Assembly (NCBI RefSeq): GCF_003148805.1
Contig: NZ_QGGX01000010.1
Coordinates: 62,001 to 126,000, forward strand
Direction: 5' to 3'
Origin: Aminobacter sp. AP02
Lineage (GTDB): Bacteria; Pseudomonadota; Alphaproteobacteria; Rhizobiales; Rhizobiaceae
Length of the DNA stretch: 64,000 bases
Below are positions 16,795 to 27,198 of the stretch, in pieces (within the stretch, counting starts at the first letter, position 1; each line of letters starts with the position of its first letter). The position numbers were made by a program, and so were the translations under genes. The notes beneath the pieces are model-generated. The model saw only the letters and a program-made list of their open reading frames with translations, did not search any database and was not told the DNA's origin.

Positions 16795-16913
16795 GCCTCT
16801 TCGCCCTTCTCCGCGTCATTGACGGCGTTGCGCCGTGCGGGCGAAACTCGTTTCGCGGAATCGGTCCTTTGCGGCCGAGGCAGGGGCGCCAATACCAACG
16901 GGCGACGGGGCGA

Positions 16914-18731
16914 ATGAGCGAAGCCGGACAGACCGATAAGAGCAAAGACGGCGCCTACCGCGTTCTTGCGCGCAAATACCGCCCCGCCGATTTTACGGCA
17001 CTCGTCGGCCAGGAGCCGATGGTCCAGACGCTGACCAACGCATTCTCCTCAGGCCGTATTGCCCAGGCATGGATGCTGACCGGCGTTCGCGGTGTCGGCA
17101 AGACCACCACCGCCCGTATTCTCGCCCGCGCGCTCAACTACAAGACAGCTGAAATCGATCGCCCGTCGGTCGATCTCTCCGTACTTGGCGAGCATTGCCA
17201 GGCGATCATGGAAGGCCGCCATGTCGATGTGATCGAGATGGACGCCGCCTCGCACACCGGCATTGACGACATCAGGGACATCATCGACCGCGTCCGCTAT
17301 GCGCCCGTTTCGGCGCGCTACAAGGTCTACATCATCGACGAAGTGCACATGCTCTCGACGCAAGCCTTCAACGGGCTGCTGAAGACGCTGGAGGAGCCGC
17401 CTCCGCATGTGAAGTTCATCTTCGCGACCACCGAAATCCGCAAGGTGCCGATCACGGTCCTGTCGCGCTGCCAGCGCTTCGACCTCCGCCGCATCGATGC
17501 CGGCAAGCTGGTCGGGCATCTGCGCAACATCGCCCAGCAAGAGGGCATTGCGGTCGAAGACGACGCGCTGGCCATGGTTGCGCGTGCCGCCGAAGGCTCG
17601 GCGCGCGATTCGCTGTCGATCCTCGATCAGGCGATTGCCCATGGCGGCGGCAAGGTGACGACGGAAGCGGTACGCGCCATGCTCGGTCTCGCCGACCGAG
17701 CCCGTGTCGTCGACCTGTTCGAAAACATCATGAAGGGCGACATCGCGGCAGCTCTCGGCGAGTTGCGCGCCCAATACGACACTGGCGCCGACCCGGTGGC
17801 GGTGCTCAACGATCTGGCCGAGTTCACCCATCTGGTGACCCGCCTGCGCTTCGTGCCATCAGCGGCCGATGATGCCTCGCTGTCGGAAGACGAGCGCAAG
17901 AGGGGCGTCGAATTCGCACAGAGCCTTTCGGTCAGGGTGCTGTCGCGCGCCTGGCAGATGCTGCTCAAGGGTATTCCCGAAGTGCAGTCGTCCAACCGTC
18001 CGGTCAGTGCCGCTGAAATGGTGCTGATCAGGCTGGCGCATTCCGCCGACCTGCCGACGCTAGACGAAGCGTTGAAATCGCTTGGCGATGCGCCGTCTCA
18101 GCCGGCACCCGGCCCGCGCAACGGCGGCATCTCAGCCGGTGCCGGCAATGGCGGGCCGGCAGCTTCGGCCGTATCGCAGGCGCGGATGCCTGTGAGCAAC
18201 GGCGGCGGCCAGGCGATGCGTCTGGTCGAAAGCGCACCGGCTGCCTTTGTGGCACCGGCTCCCGCGCCCGAACCAGTTGTCGATGCCGTGCCGGTACGCA
18301 CGATCGAAGAGCTTGCGAACCTCGCGGAATCCAATCGCGAAATGGCTTTCAAGGTGCTGATCCGGCGCGTCGTGCGCCCGGTCCGTATCGAGCCTGGCCA
18401 CATCGAAGTCAGCCTGACCGCGGACGCGCCACGGACGTTCCTCAATGACCTGACGGCCAAGCTGAAGGCATGGACCGGCCGCCACTGGATGGTGTCGCTG
18501 TCACGTGAAGAGGGCGGGCCGACGCTCGCCGAGGTCGAGGCCAACAAGCGCGAGGTCGCCCTGACCGACGCGCGCGCCGACCCGACCGTGGCTGCGATCC
18601 TGTCGCGTTTTCCCGGTGCGAAAATCATCGACGTGCGCCTTCCCACGGCGCCCGATACACCCGATATCGATACCGACATCGAGTTGCCGCCCGATCCGGG
18701 CGTGGACAACGACGATGACGATCCGTTCTGA
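16914..18731 (+). CDS. dnaX: DNA polymerase III subunit gamma/tau
   Basis: A 605-residue clamp-loader ATPase. YRVLARKYRP near residue 14 is the family opening; Walker A is GVRGVGKTTTA, and Walker B/sensor regions are YIIDEVHMLS and FIFATTEIRKVP. A middle domain III is followed by a Pro/Ala-rich linker (residues about 385-460) and a C-terminal tau-like domain ending in an acidic tail. In the region that is a four-cysteine zinc module in E. coli only one Cys remains (GEHCQAIMEGRHVDVIEMD), which I believe is usual in this order. ATG at 16914 is chosen; the frame is open upstream only because it reads through the SRP RNA. Confidence 0.95.
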   Translation: MSEAGQTDKSKDGAYRVLARKYRPADFTALVGQEPMVQTLTNAFSSGRIAQAWMLTGVRGVGKTTTARILARALNYKTAEIDRPSVDLSVLGEHCQAIMEGRHVDVIEMDAASHTGIDDIRDIIDRVRYAPVSARYKVYIIDEVHMLSTQAFNGLLKTLEEPPPHVKFIFATTEIRKVPITVLSRCQRFDLRRIDAGKLVGHLRNIAQQEGIAVEDDALAMVARAAEGSARDSLSILDQAIAHGGGKVTTEAVRAMLGLADRARVVDLFENIMKGDIAAALGELRAQYDTGADPVAVLNDLAEFTHLVTRLRFVPSAADDASLSEDERKRGVEFAQSLSVRVLSRAWQMLLKGIPEVQSSNRPVSAAEMVLIRLAHSADLPTLDEALKSLGDAPSQPAPGPRNGGISAGAGNGGPAASAVSQARMPVSNGGGQAMRLVESAPAAFVAPAPAPEPVVDAVPVRTIEELANLAESNREMAFKVLIRRVVRPVRIEPGHIEVSLTADAPRTFLNDLTAKLKAWTGRHWMVSLSREEGGPTLAEVEANKREVALTDARADPTVAAILSRFPGAKIIDVRLPTAPDTPDIDTDIELPPDPGVDNDDDDPF

Positions 18732-18749
18732 GACGAAAGGAACAAGACG

Positions 18750-19073
18750 ATGAAGGATCTGCTGGGCCTGATGGGCAAGGCGAAGGAAATGCAGGCCAAG
18801 ATGCAGGCCCTGCAGGAAGAGGTCGCGCTGATCGAAGCGACCGGCCAGTCCGGCGGCGGCATGGTTACCGTCACGCTCTCGGGCAAGTCGGAAATGAAGT
18901 CGCTGAAGATCGACCCGTCGCTGCTGAAGGAAGGCGAGGGCGAGATCCTCGAGGACCTGATCGTCGCCGCCCATAATGACGCCAAGGCCAAGGTCGAAGC
19001 GACGATGCAGGAAAAGACCAAGGCGCTGACCGCCGGCCTGCCGATCCCGCCCGGCATGAAACTGCCGTTCTGA
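18750..19073 (+). CDS. ybaB: YbaB/EbfC family nucleoid-associated protein
   Basis: A 107-residue protein with the family features: an N-terminal coiled-coil helix rich in Lys/Met/Gln ([19 protein letters not shown]), then a small beta region ([20 protein letters not shown]) and a C-terminal helix ending [10 protein letters not shown]. These dimers bind DNA and are encoded with dnaX and recR in most bacteria. It begins 18 bp after dnaX behind AAGGAA and is surely in its operon. Here recR is not next but 3.2 kb further on. Confidence 0.95.
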   Translation: MKDLLGLMGKAKEMQAKMQALQEEVALIEATGQSGGGMVTVTLSGKSEMKSLKIDPSLLKEGEGEILEDLIVAAHNDAKAKVEATMQEKTKALTAGLPIPPGMKLPF

Positions 19074-19077
19074 GCGG

Positions 19078-19254
19078 TTAAAGATAATCCTGCCATCGGC
19101 GTGCTTCCTGAAGCGGAGGCAGGCCGATGTCCTCTCGCAACGCGTCGGGAGGACAAGAAGGTGGCCGGCACCGGCCGCGCTGAACCAACTGCCTGACGAT
19201 CTGACCAATTTTCTTCATGAGAACCGATGAGTTCGCTTTCATGGAGCGGAGCAT
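19078..19254 (-). CDS. Small hypothetical protein, possible DUF1127-like C-terminus
   Basis: A short basic open frame, convergent with ybaB and divergent from the LysR gene. The C-terminus ALREDIGLPPLQEARRWQDYL loosely recalls DUF1127 proteins (short Arg-rich proteins with a DIGL motif), which are often paired with LysR regulators. The start is uncertain: ATGs at 19302, 19254, 19242 and 19218 are in frame and none has a good ribosome-binding site. 19254 is a compromise leaving room for a LysR operator. It could be spurious. Confidence 0.35.
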   Translation of the reverse strand: MLRSMKANSSVLMKKIGQIVRQLVQRGRCRPPSCPPDALREDIGLPPLQEARRWQDYL

Positions 19255-19313
19255 CGTGGCATTTTCGTCGATAGTGAAATGAAGAGTCCTCAGCACGAAC
19301 ATGAGGAAATTTC

Positions 19314-20231
19314 ATGCAAGTACTGCCCGGATACACGCCGCCTGTGCAGACGCTACGCGCGCTCGTCGCGGTCGCGAGGCTGAGGAGCTTCACGAAGGCA
19401 GCTGATGCTCTCGGGATCACCCAGACGGCGGTTAGCCATCAGATCGCGCAGCTTGAGGACTGGATCGGCGGTCCGCTTTTTGTCCGCGACCGCAGCGGAG
19501 TTGCGCTGACACGTCTCGGCGCCGGGCTGGTGCCCGACATTGCCGCGCTGCTCGAAACCCTTTCCACGATCCTGGAGCGAACCCGTCAAAGCGTGGGAAT
19601 CCAGAGGCTGCGGGTGTCAACGACGCCAGAGTTTGCGGCACAGTGGCTGGCTCCCAGACTACCGCAGTTCTGCAGCGCTCATCCAGACATCGACCTGAGC
19701 GTGACGGTCGAATATCGCCGAACACGTTTCGCCGCCGACGAGGTCGATCTCGCGATCTGGCTTGCGGGTCCGTCGACAGGGAGCGAACAGTTGACCAACG
19801 ACGAGGAGTTTGCGGTCTGCGCTCCGTCGATCGCAGTATTGTTGCCAGAGCGAAATGCGCTCGGTGTCGCGCCGTTGCTGCGCTACGCCGGAAGCCGCCA
19901 CACTGCGCTTGATTGGGGCCGGTGGCATGGCCAGATGTACGATCAGGTGCCTGCTACCACCGATTTTGACGGTGGGCCTTGCTATCCAACCTTTGTCGAG
20001 ATGCTGGAGGCATGCCGACGCGGGGAAGGTTTTGCATTGGTGAGGAGTTGTCTCGTCGATGCCGACATCCGCGCTGGACGCCTTGTTCGCTGCTTCACCG
20101 AAAGCACCTTGTCGGATCTACAGTATCAGCTGGCCATCGCTCCGGATCGCAAGCGCGATGCCGATATCGTGGCCTTTCAGGTGTGGCTGTTCGACCAGAT
20201 GTCTCCGATGCGCGACAGAAGCGGCGAGTAG
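19314..20231 (+). CDS. LysR-family transcriptional regulator (GcvA-like)
   Basis: A 305-residue regulator. Residues about 10-70 form the N-terminal winged HTH (TLRALVAVARLRSFTKAADALGITQTAVSHQIAQLE), followed by the linker helix and a periplasmic-binding-protein-like effector domain (about 95-300) opening with LRVSTTPEFAAQWLAPRL, the GcvA-subgroup style. ATG at 19314 follows GAGGAAAT. A 5-bp dyad CATTT/AAATG (19260-19264 / 19277-19281) sits where a LysR box would be. The neighbours are a divergent small ORF and a convergent alcohol dehydrogenase 12 bp beyond its stop. Effector unknown. Confidence 0.88.
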   Translation: MQVLPGYTPPVQTLRALVAVARLRSFTKAADALGITQTAVSHQIAQLEDWIGGPLFVRDRSGVALTRLGAGLVPDIAALLETLSTILERTRQSVGIQRLRVSTTPEFAAQWLAPRLPQFCSAHPDIDLSVTVEYRRTRFAADEVDLAIWLAGPSTGSEQLTNDEEFAVCAPSIAVLLPERNALGVAPLLRYAGSRHTALDWGRWHGQMYDQVPATTDFDGGPCYPTFVEMLEACRRGEGFALVRSCLVDADIRAGRLVRCFTESTLSDLQYQLAIAPDRKRDADIVAFQVWLFDQMSPMRDRSGE

Positions 20232-20243
20232 TGGCTACTCACC

Positions 20244-21284
<1,041 letters not shown>

Positions 21285-21475
21285 GATTTCCTCCAGAGGC
21301 GTTGGCGTGTGTTGGGCACATTCGTGCAGTTGATGGACGAACATAGCGGCCAGGTGTTGAAGGTGCGAGCCTGACGGCAAGCCGCTTTTGAGGCTCGTGG
21401 CCATCATTTTGCCCGAAACTGGCTCATCTTACTGAGTTCTGGGGACGTGGCGGGCTTTTGTAAGAGGGGAAGCCT

Positions 21476-22198
21476 GTGATCGCCGTGAGATGGAGGACGC
21501 CGATTTTGGTCGGCGTTGTCGCCTCCCCGTTTTTCATGTCCGGTTGCACCACCAGCAACGGAGCAGACGGGGTCACCACCAGTTCTGTCGGCACGAAGTC
21601 CTATGCCTATACGGCGAAGGACAAGGAGTGTCTGGCGCGAGCGATGTTCTTCGAATCCAATCGCTCCAGTCGCGACGGCCTCGTGGCCGTCGGCAGCGTC
21701 GTCATGAACCGGCTCAAATCGGGCCAATATGCCGATACGGTTTGTGGCGTGGTCGGCCAGAAGAACCAGTTCGCGCCCGGCGTTCTGTCCAGGCGCATGG
21801 ATTCCAAGGCACTGCCCGATGTGCAGGCCGCAGCCGAGGCGGTGCTCAAGGGCGAGCGACATCCTAAGGTTGCACCAAATGTCATGTTCTTCCATACCGC
21901 CGGACTGAAATTCCCATACAAGAACATGCACTACACCACCGTTGCCGGCGGCAATGCCTTCTATGAGAAGCGCGGGCGCAAACCGGCAAAATTGCCCGCC
22001 GCTCCGGAAGCCGAGACGATGGTCGCTTCCGCCGACAAGCCGACCTTGCCCGGCGTCGAGGATTCAGCGCCCACCACGGTCGCTTCGGCTAGTTCTGACG
22101 CGGCGCTGGCAAGCGCCATGTCCTTCCAGGCTAGCCCCAAGCAGGCCGAGGCCATCGGCGCGCTGATCGCCAGCCAGGATCGGCCGATGAACGATTAG
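21476..22198 (+). CDS. Cell wall hydrolase, SleB/CwlJ family, lipoprotein-like N-terminus
   Basis: A 240-residue protein starting at GTG 21476 after AGAGGGGA. The N-terminus is a signal with a lipobox-like end (FFMSGC, Cys about residue 23), so it is probably a lipoprotein. The Hydrolase_2 domain spans about residues 45-165: [24 protein letters not shown] with the likely catalytic Glu, then [16 protein letters not shown] and [10 protein letters not shown]. Enzymes of this fold cut peptidoglycan glycan strands. The C-terminal 70 residues are low-complexity Ala/Ser/Pro. It lies upstream of recR and a lytic transglycosylase on the same strand. Confidence 0.88.
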   Translation: MIAVRWRTPILVGVVASPFFMSGCTTSNGADGVTTSSVGTKSYAYTAKDKECLARAMFFESNRSSRDGLVAVGSVVMNRLKSGQYADTVCGVVGQKNQFAPGVLSRRMDSKALPDVQAAAEAVLKGERHPKVAPNVMFFHTAGLKFPYKNMHYTTVAGGNAFYEKRGRKPAKLPAAPEAETMVASADKPTLPGVEDSAPTTVASASSDAALASAMSFQASPKQAEAIGALIASQDRPMND

Positions 22199-22203
22199 GG
22201 GAT

Positions 22204-22222
22204 GGCGGGCGTGACGCCCGCC
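22204..22222 (+). terminator. Hairpin after the cell wall hydrolase gene
   Basis: Perfect 8-bp GC-rich arms GGCGGGCG / CGCCCGCC with a 3-base loop, five bases after the hydrolase stop. No T-tract follows, so it may only be a partial terminator or RNA-stabilising hairpin before recR. The next 35 bp contain a TTCGCTAC direct repeat. Confidence 0.5.
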
Positions 22223-22269
22223 TTCACTATTCGCTACTCACTGTTCGCTACACGTTTTATATCGCTTCC

Positions 22270-22875
22270 ATGTCGAAGCGAATCGCCGGTCCCGAGATCG
22301 AACGTCTGATTCAGCTCCTTGCCAAGGTGCCGGGGCTTGGGCCGCGCTCGGCGCGCCGTGCCGCACTTCACCTGATCAAGAAGAAGGAACAGCTGCTGGC
22401 GCCACTGGCCGCAGCCATGGGCGAAGCTGTCGACAAGGTGCGGGTGTGCTCCACCTGCGGCAACGTCGATACGTCGGATCCTTGCATGATCTGCACCGAT
22501 CCGCGCCGTGACCCCACCACCATCATCGTTGTCGAGGACGTGTCCGACCTGTGGGCGCTCGAGCGCGCCGGGGCGATGAACGCGCGTTTCCATGTGCTGG
22601 GCGGAACGCTGTCGCCGCTCGACGGCATCGGTCCGGACCAGCTCACCATCAAGCAGCTGGTGACGCGTATCGCCGAGGGCGGTGTCAGCGAGGTCATCCT
22701 CGCCGTCAACGCAACCGTCGAGGGCCAGACCACGGCGCACTATCTGACCGACCAGCTTTCCGGCTTCGATATCAAGGTCACACGGCTCGCGCATGGCGTG
22801 CCGGTCGGCGGCGAACTCGATTACCTCGACGAGGGGACACTGTCGGCCGCACTCAAGTCGCGTACCGTCTTTTGA
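22270..22875 (+). CDS. recR: Recombination mediator protein RecR
   Basis: A 201-residue protein working with RecO/RecF to load RecA at gaps. Visible in order: the helix-hairpin-helix region ([21 protein letters not shown]), the Cys4 zinc finger ([16 protein letters not shown], residues about 57-72), and the Toprim domain ([15 protein letters not shown]; later [12 protein letters not shown] and the Walker-B-like end region around [15 protein letters not shown]). Length and motif order match the family exactly. The first codon is preceded by a run lacking a strong ribosome site. Confidence 0.97.
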   Translation: MSKRIAGPEIERLIQLLAKVPGLGPRSARRAALHLIKKKEQLLAPLAAAMGEAVDKVRVCSTCGNVDTSDPCMICTDPRRDPTTIIVVEDVSDLWALERAGAMNARFHVLGGTLSPLDGIGPDQLTIKQLVTRIAEGGVSEVILAVNATVEGQTTAHYLTDQLSGFDIKVTRLAHGVPVGGELDYLDEGTLSAALKSRTVF

Positions 22876-22900
22876 CGCAATTGCCCGGCAGGGAGGGGGA

Positions 22901-24163
22901 ATGAAACGTCTTCTCGCCAGAATTGCCGTGCGCTCCACGGCCGCCGTTTTCCGGTTGGCCATCGCTGGCCTGCTTGCCGTATCCCCCGCCTCAGCCGCAA
23001 AGATCGACGACCAGTTCCAGGCTTGGCTGGCAAAAGACCTGTGGCCGGAAGCCAAGGCCAAGGGCATTTCCAGGACTACTTTTGACGCGGCTTTCTCGGG
23101 TGTATCGCCCAATTTGAAGCTGCCCGACCTCGTCTTGCCGGGCGAAAAGCCCAAGACGCCAAAAAAACAGCATCAGGCTGAATTCGGCTCGCCGGGCAAC
23201 TATTTTGCCGAAAAGACCCTCGGTGCCGTCACTGCAGGCGGTCGCACGCGCGCCGGCGCAAACGCGAAGACGCTTGCCGCGATCGAAAAACGCTTCGGCG
23301 TGCCCGGTGGTGTGGTGCTCGCCATCTGGGGTCGCGAATCCGGCTTTGGCGCGGCCAAGATGCCTTACGACGCCTTCGAGGTTCTGGGCACAAAGGCGTT
23401 CCTTGCGACGCGCAAGGACATGTTCCGCAAGGAGCTTCTCGCCGGACTTGAAATGGTCGAGCGCGGGCTGGTCAGCCGCAAGGACATGCGCTCGTCCTGG
23501 GCGGGCGCCCTTGGCCAGCCGCAGTTCCTGCCGACATCCTTTTTGCAGCATGCCGTGGATTTCGACGGCGACGGCCGTGCCGACATCTGGAAGTCGACGC
23601 CCGACACGTTGGCCTCGATCGCCAATTATCTCGTCCACTACGGCTGGGTTAAAGGGCGCGACTGGGGCTTCGAGGTTTCCGTGCCCGACAATGTCACCTG
23701 CGCGCTGGAGGGCCCCGATCAGGGCAAGAGGATATCGGACTGGGCGGCGATGGGCATAACGCGCGTCGGCGGCAGGCCGTTTCCGGCCAACGAGTCACGC
23801 GCCGACGGCTTCCTGATGATGCCTGCGGGTCGCAACGGCCCGGCTTTCATCGTCACGCCCAATTTCTACGTGCTCAAGGAATACAACGAGAGCGACGTCT
23901 ACGCGCTGTTCATCGGCCACGGCGCAGACCGCATTGCCAGCGGCGACAAGCGCTTTGCTGGCGCCTGGGGCAAGGTCGACGGGCTCTATCGCTCGGACGT
24001 CGCCGACATGCAGCGTGGACTTGAAAAGCTCGGCTACGATGTCGGCGGTGCCGACGGCCTGCCCGGTTTCAAGACACGCCGTTCGATCGGCGACTGGCAA
24101 GCCAAGAACGGCCGCTCTGCCACGTGTTTTCCGGACAAGTCAGTGGTCGAGGCGATGCGCTAG
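22901..24163 (+). CDS. Lytic murein transglycosylase (MltB-like) with peptidoglycan-binding domain
   Basis: A 420-residue periplasmic enzyme. ATG at 22901 after GGGAGGGGGA opens a Sec signal peptide ending near SPASA. The SLT_2/MltB domain (about 40-335) contains the catalytic Glu in AIWGRESGFG and the ALGQPQFLPTSF substrate motif. The C-terminal 60 residues (from MQRGLEKLGYDVGGADGLPG) are a PG_binding_1 repeat. It cleaves glycan strands with formation of 1,6-anhydromuramic acid, supplying muropeptides for recycling. The gene follows recR by 25 bp. Confidence 0.93.
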   Translation: MKRLLARIAVRSTAAVFRLAIAGLLAVSPASAAKIDDQFQAWLAKDLWPEAKAKGISRTTFDAAFSGVSPNLKLPDLVLPGEKPKTPKKQHQAEFGSPGNYFAEKTLGAVTAGGRTRAGANAKTLAAIEKRFGVPGGVVLAIWGRESGFGAAKMPYDAFEVLGTKAFLATRKDMFRKELLAGLEMVERGLVSRKDMRSSWAGALGQPQFLPTSFLQHAVDFDGDGRADIWKSTPDTLASIANYLVHYGWVKGRDWGFEVSVPDNVTCALEGPDQGKRISDWAAMGITRVGGRPFPANESRADGFLMMPAGRNGPAFIVTPNFYVLKEYNESDVYALFIGHGADRIASGDKRFAGAWGKVDGLYRSDVADMQRGLEKLGYDVGGADGLPGFKTRRSIGDWQAKNGRSATCFPDKSVVEAMR

Positions 24164-24172
24164 TTTCCTTCT

Positions 24173-24186
24173 CCCCGCAAGCGGGG
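24173..24186. terminator. Short hairpin between convergent genes
   Basis: CCCCGCAAGCGGGG lies between the stops of the transglycosylase gene (24163) and the convergent monooxygenase gene (24200). Flanking CTTCT / GAGG gives a few more partial pairs. This type of short palindrome is frequent between rhizobial genes and probably ends transcription from both sides. Confidence 0.5.
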
Positions 24187-24199
24187 CGAGGGGCTGCGA

Positions 24200-25201
24200 C
24201 TACGCCAAGACCTTCTTCTGCTGGTGCAGCTCCGCCAAGATTTCGTATGAGCGCTTGCGAGCTGGATGGTCGTAGACTTGTGCCGTCACCATCAGCTCAT
24301 CCGCGCCGGTGCGAGCGATGAAGGCCTCGATGCCGTGCCGTACCGTGTCAGGCGAACCGACCACCGCGCAGGCGAGCGTCTGCGACAGCATCTGGCGTGC
24401 GACCGGATCGAGTTCGCCCTCGTAGCCTTCGACAGGTGCCGGCAGCTTGCCCGGACGGCCGCTGCGCAGGTTGACGAAGGCCTGCTGGACCGAAGTGAAC
24501 AACAGCTTTGCTTCCGCGTCGGAGTCGGCCGCAACGACATTGATTCCGGCCATGACATAGGGCTTGGCCAGCCGCTCCGAGGGCTGGAAGCGCGAGCGGT
24601 AGATTTCGAGCGCATGGTCGAGTTCGGCCGGGGCGAAATGCGAGGCGAACGCGTAGGGCAGGCCGAGCATGGCCGCGAGATGGGCGCCATAGAGGCTTGA
24701 GCCGAGCACCCAGACCTCGACCTGCTCGCCTTCGCCGGGCACGGCGCGAATGCGCTGTTCCGGCGTCGCCGGCTCGAAGTAGCCCATAAGTTCGACCACA
24801 TCCTGGGGGAAATTGTCGACGCCGGCCTCGAGATTGCGGCGCAGCGCACGCGCAGTCAGCATATCAGTGCCCGGCGCTCGGCCGATGCCGAGGTCTATAC
24901 GGCCCGGATGCAGGGCGGCCAGGGTGCCGAACTGTTCGGCGATGACCAACGGGGCATGGTTGGGCAGCATGATGCCGCCGGCGCCGACGCGGATGGTGCT
25001 GGTGCCGGCCGCGACATGGGCGATGACAACCGAGGTCGCGGCACTGGCGATGCCTGCCATGTTGTGGTGTTCGGCCAGCCAGTAGCGGTGGAAACCCAGT
25101 TTCTCGGCATGTCGCGCGAGGTCGAGCGTGTTCCTCAGCGATTGGCCGGCAGTGCTGCCTTCGGTGACCGGCGAAAGGTCGAGCACGGATAGGGTGGTCA
25201 T
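24200..25201 (-). CDS. LLM class flavin-dependent oxidoreductase (first)
   Basis: A 333-residue luciferase-like monooxygenase. It shows the bacterial-luciferase fold signatures [12 protein letters not shown] at the start, [12 protein letters not shown] (about 49-60) and the flavin/barrel strand [13 protein letters not shown]. Such enzymes use reduced FMN or F420 to oxygenate small organic substrates; this subgroup is often called the MsnO8/YhbW-like set. ATG at 25201 is preferred over one 57 bp upstream since the family begins at this methionine. A second LLM gene is encoded 97 bp upstream on the same strand. Substrate unknown. Confidence 0.85.
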   Translation of the reverse strand: MTTLSVLDLSPVTEGSTAGQSLRNTLDLARHAEKLGFHRYWLAEHHNMAGIASAATSVVIAHVAAGTSTIRVGAGGIMLPNHAPLVIAEQFGTLAALHPGRIDLGIGRAPGTDMLTARALRRNLEAGVDNFPQDVVELMGYFEPATPEQRIRAVPGEGEQVEVWVLGSSLYGAHLAAMLGLPYAFASHFAPAELDHALEIYRSRFQPSERLAKPYVMAGINVVAADSDAEAKLLFTSVQQAFVNLRSGRPGKLPAPVEGYEGELDPVARQMLSQTLACAVVGSPDTVRHGIEAFIARTGADELMVTAQVYDHPARKRSYEILAELHQQKKVLA

Positions 25202-25298
25202 GGGGCAGCTCCGGCGGTTGGGACCCGCCGGATATAGGAAGCGGTTTGCCGCGAACAAACCCGTCGCGGCAATTTACCTTGGTCCAGGCACCGGAGCG

Positions 25299-26357
25299 TC
25301 AGGCGGCAGCTACCGGCTGCGATGTCGTCGCACCCAGTTCCTTGCGCACCAGCGGCGCCACCTTGGTGCCGTAGAGTTCGATCGCCTTCATGATCTTGTC
25401 ATGTGGCATGATGCCGATCGCCATCTGCAGCAGGAAGCGGTCGTTCTTGAACAGCTTGTGTTGAGCCACGATCTTTTCGGCCACCACTTCCGGGCTGCCG
25501 ACGAACAGGGCGCCCTGCGGCGAACGCGCCTGGTCGAAATGCGCCCTGGATGTCGGGCCCCAGCCGCGCTCGCGCCCGATGCGGTTCATCACCTCGGCTT
25601 GTGGCCCGTAGAAATCGTCGGCTGCCTGCTCGGTCGTCTCGCCGACGAAGCCATGCACGTTGATGCTGGTGGCGAGCTTGGCCGGTTCCTGGCCCCCACG
25701 GCGCGCCGCCTCGCGATAGAGATCAAACAGGGGGGCGAAATGGGCCGGCTCGCCACCGATGATCGCAAGCGCCAACGGCAGGCCGAGCACGCCGGCGCGC
25801 GCGGCCGACTGCGGAGTGCCGCCAATGGCGATCCAGATCGGCAGACTGTCCTGATAGGGGCGGGGATAGACGCCACGATCGTTGATCGGCGCGCGATGGG
25901 TGCCTGACCATGTCACGCGCTCGCTGTCGCGCAGCGCCAGCAGCAAGTCGAGCTTTTCGGCGAACAAATCGTCGTAGTCCTCGAGATTGTAGCCAAACAG
26001 CGGGAACGATTCGATGAACGAGCCGCGACCCGCCATGATCTCGGCACGGCCGCCGGAGAGCTGGTCCAGGGTAGCGAATTGCTGGAACACGCGTACGGGA
26101 TCGTCGGACGACAAAACGGTCACGGCACTCGTCAGCCTGATCCGCTTGGTGCGCTCGGCAGCGGCCGCCAGGGCGACGACCGGCGCCGAAGCCGCGTAGT
26201 CTGGGCGGTGGTGCTCGCCAAGGCCGAATACGTCGAGCCCGACCTGGTCGGCCAGTTCGATTTCTTCGATGAGATTGCGTAGCCGCTGATGCGGCCCGAT
26301 GGCGCCAGGTCCGGGTTCAGGACTGACGTCGGCAAAAGTGTACAGGCCTAGTTCCAT
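25299..26357 (-). CDS. LLM class flavin-dependent oxidoreductase (second)
   Basis: A 352-residue luciferase-like monooxygenase. Typical elements are [24 protein letters not shown] (about 44-56), [43 protein letters not shown] split over the central barrel, and the IWIAIGGTP strand. It belongs to the atypical-luciferase group common in rhizobia. It may be co-transcribed with the downstream LLM gene. The two share only the fold, so they are not recent duplicates. Reaction unknown. Confidence 0.85.
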   Translation of the reverse strand: MELGLYTFADVSPEPGPGAIGPHQRLRNLIEEIELADQVGLDVFGLGEHHRPDYAASAPVVALAAAAERTKRIRLTSAVTVLSSDDPVRVFQQFATLDQLSGGRAEIMAGRGSFIESFPLFGYNLEDYDDLFAEKLDLLLALRDSERVTWSGTHRAPINDRGVYPRPYQDSLPIWIAIGGTPQSAARAGVLGLPLALAIIGGEPAHFAPLFDLYREAARRGGQEPAKLATSINVHGFVGETTEQAADDFYGPQAEVMNRIGRERGWGPTSRAHFDQARSPQGALFVGSPEVVAEKIVAQHKLFKNDRFLLQMAIGIMPHDKIMKAIELYGTKVAPLVRKELGATTSQPVAAA

Positions 26358-26575
26358 GGTCTCTGGTCCTATCGCTATTTTTCGTGCTACAAGTAGCTAT
26401 CGCTCCACGACGCCGCCAGATGCGGTCTAGTGAACAATCCATGTCGAGATTGGCGCCAAGAGCGTTTCCTATCCGCAACATCATGCGAATTCATGGGAGA
26501 CATGCCTTTTTGGCGCTTGAACTATCCCTTCGTGCGCGTATGTAAGCGGCGCGAAGTGACTTCAGGGAAATCAAA

Positions 26576-27004
26576 TTGGCAATCTACAGAGAAAAAGACG
26601 TCTTCGAGCGGCGTAACGCCGCCAATGACGCAAAGAAAGCACTCCTCGAAAAGTTCAAGGCCCGCCCCGCAGCTGACGATCCGATGGTCCTGGCCCGTCA
26701 GGCCGAGCGCAAGGCTATCCTAGAGGCTCGCGCCATCCGCGAAGCCGAGAAGGAAAAGCTGCGCCAGGAGCGCCTGGCTCGCGAAGCTGCAGAAAAGGCC
26801 GAGCGCGAAGCCAAGGCCGAAGCCGAACGTCTGGCAGCGGAAGAAGCCGCACAGGCGGAAGCCAAGGCACGCGAGGCCGAGGAAGGCGATCGTATCGCTC
26901 GCCTGCTCGCCGACGAGGCCGAACGCAAGGCCAAGCGCGATGCGCGCTACGCCGCACGCAAGGCGCGTGGCAAGCGGATGCCGCCCTCGGCCAACTTCGG
27001 CTGA
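26576..27004 (+). CDS. Highly charged helical protein (DUF6481-like)
   Basis: A 142-residue protein starting at TTG 26576 after AGGGAA. The N-terminus (MAIYREKDVFERRNAANDAKKALLEKFKARP) is followed by about 90 residues of nearly uninterrupted Ala/Glu/Lys/Arg sequence, predicted as one long helix, and a basic end KARGKRMPPSANFG. The ends resemble the DUF6481 family of Hyphomicrobiales, whose function is not known to me. No signal or membrane segment. It is divergent from the LLM gene and followed by a strong hairpin. Confidence 0.75.
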   Translation: MAIYREKDVFERRNAANDAKKALLEKFKARPAADDPMVLARQAERKAILEARAIREAEKEKLRQERLAREAAEKAEREAKAEAERLAAEEAAQAEAKAREAEEGDRIARLLADEAERKAKRDARYAARKARGKRMPPSANFG

Positions 27005-27074
27005 CACATTCGCCTGAGTGACGCATCGGTCTGGTAACCAGGTTCGATAGTGCAAATTCACATTGCTAGCGGTT

Positions 27075-27107
27075 CGCGACCGGGGGTATTGCCAAGCCCC
27101 GGTCGCG
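27075..27107 (+). terminator. Strong hairpin downstream of the DUF6481-like gene
   Basis: Perfect 11-bp arms CGCGACCGGGG / CCCCGGTCGCG around an 11-base loop, 71 bp after the stop. A short CTTTTG follows nine bases later, so T-tract support is weak. It could be a terminator or part of a structured 3' RNA. Confidence 0.55.
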
Positions 27108-27198
27108 GATCGCTTTTGCGCGTCTATTGGTCAGTGTTCGGATTTGGGCTCATGGCCCGCCCCACAGGGCTGGCCATTTCACGATTTCGTCGATTTTA

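Noticed and set aside
16515-16913. An N-terminal extension of dnaX
   Set aside because: It would translate the SRP RNA; the family start MSEAGQTDK at 16914 matches the alignment.
16914-18731. Programmed frameshift in dnaX yielding a separate gamma subunit
   Set aside because: No A-rich slippery heptamer was noticed in the linker region.
22793-22900. N-terminal extension of the transglycosylase into recR
   Set aside because: ATG at 22901 has an excellent ribosome site and starts a signal peptide.
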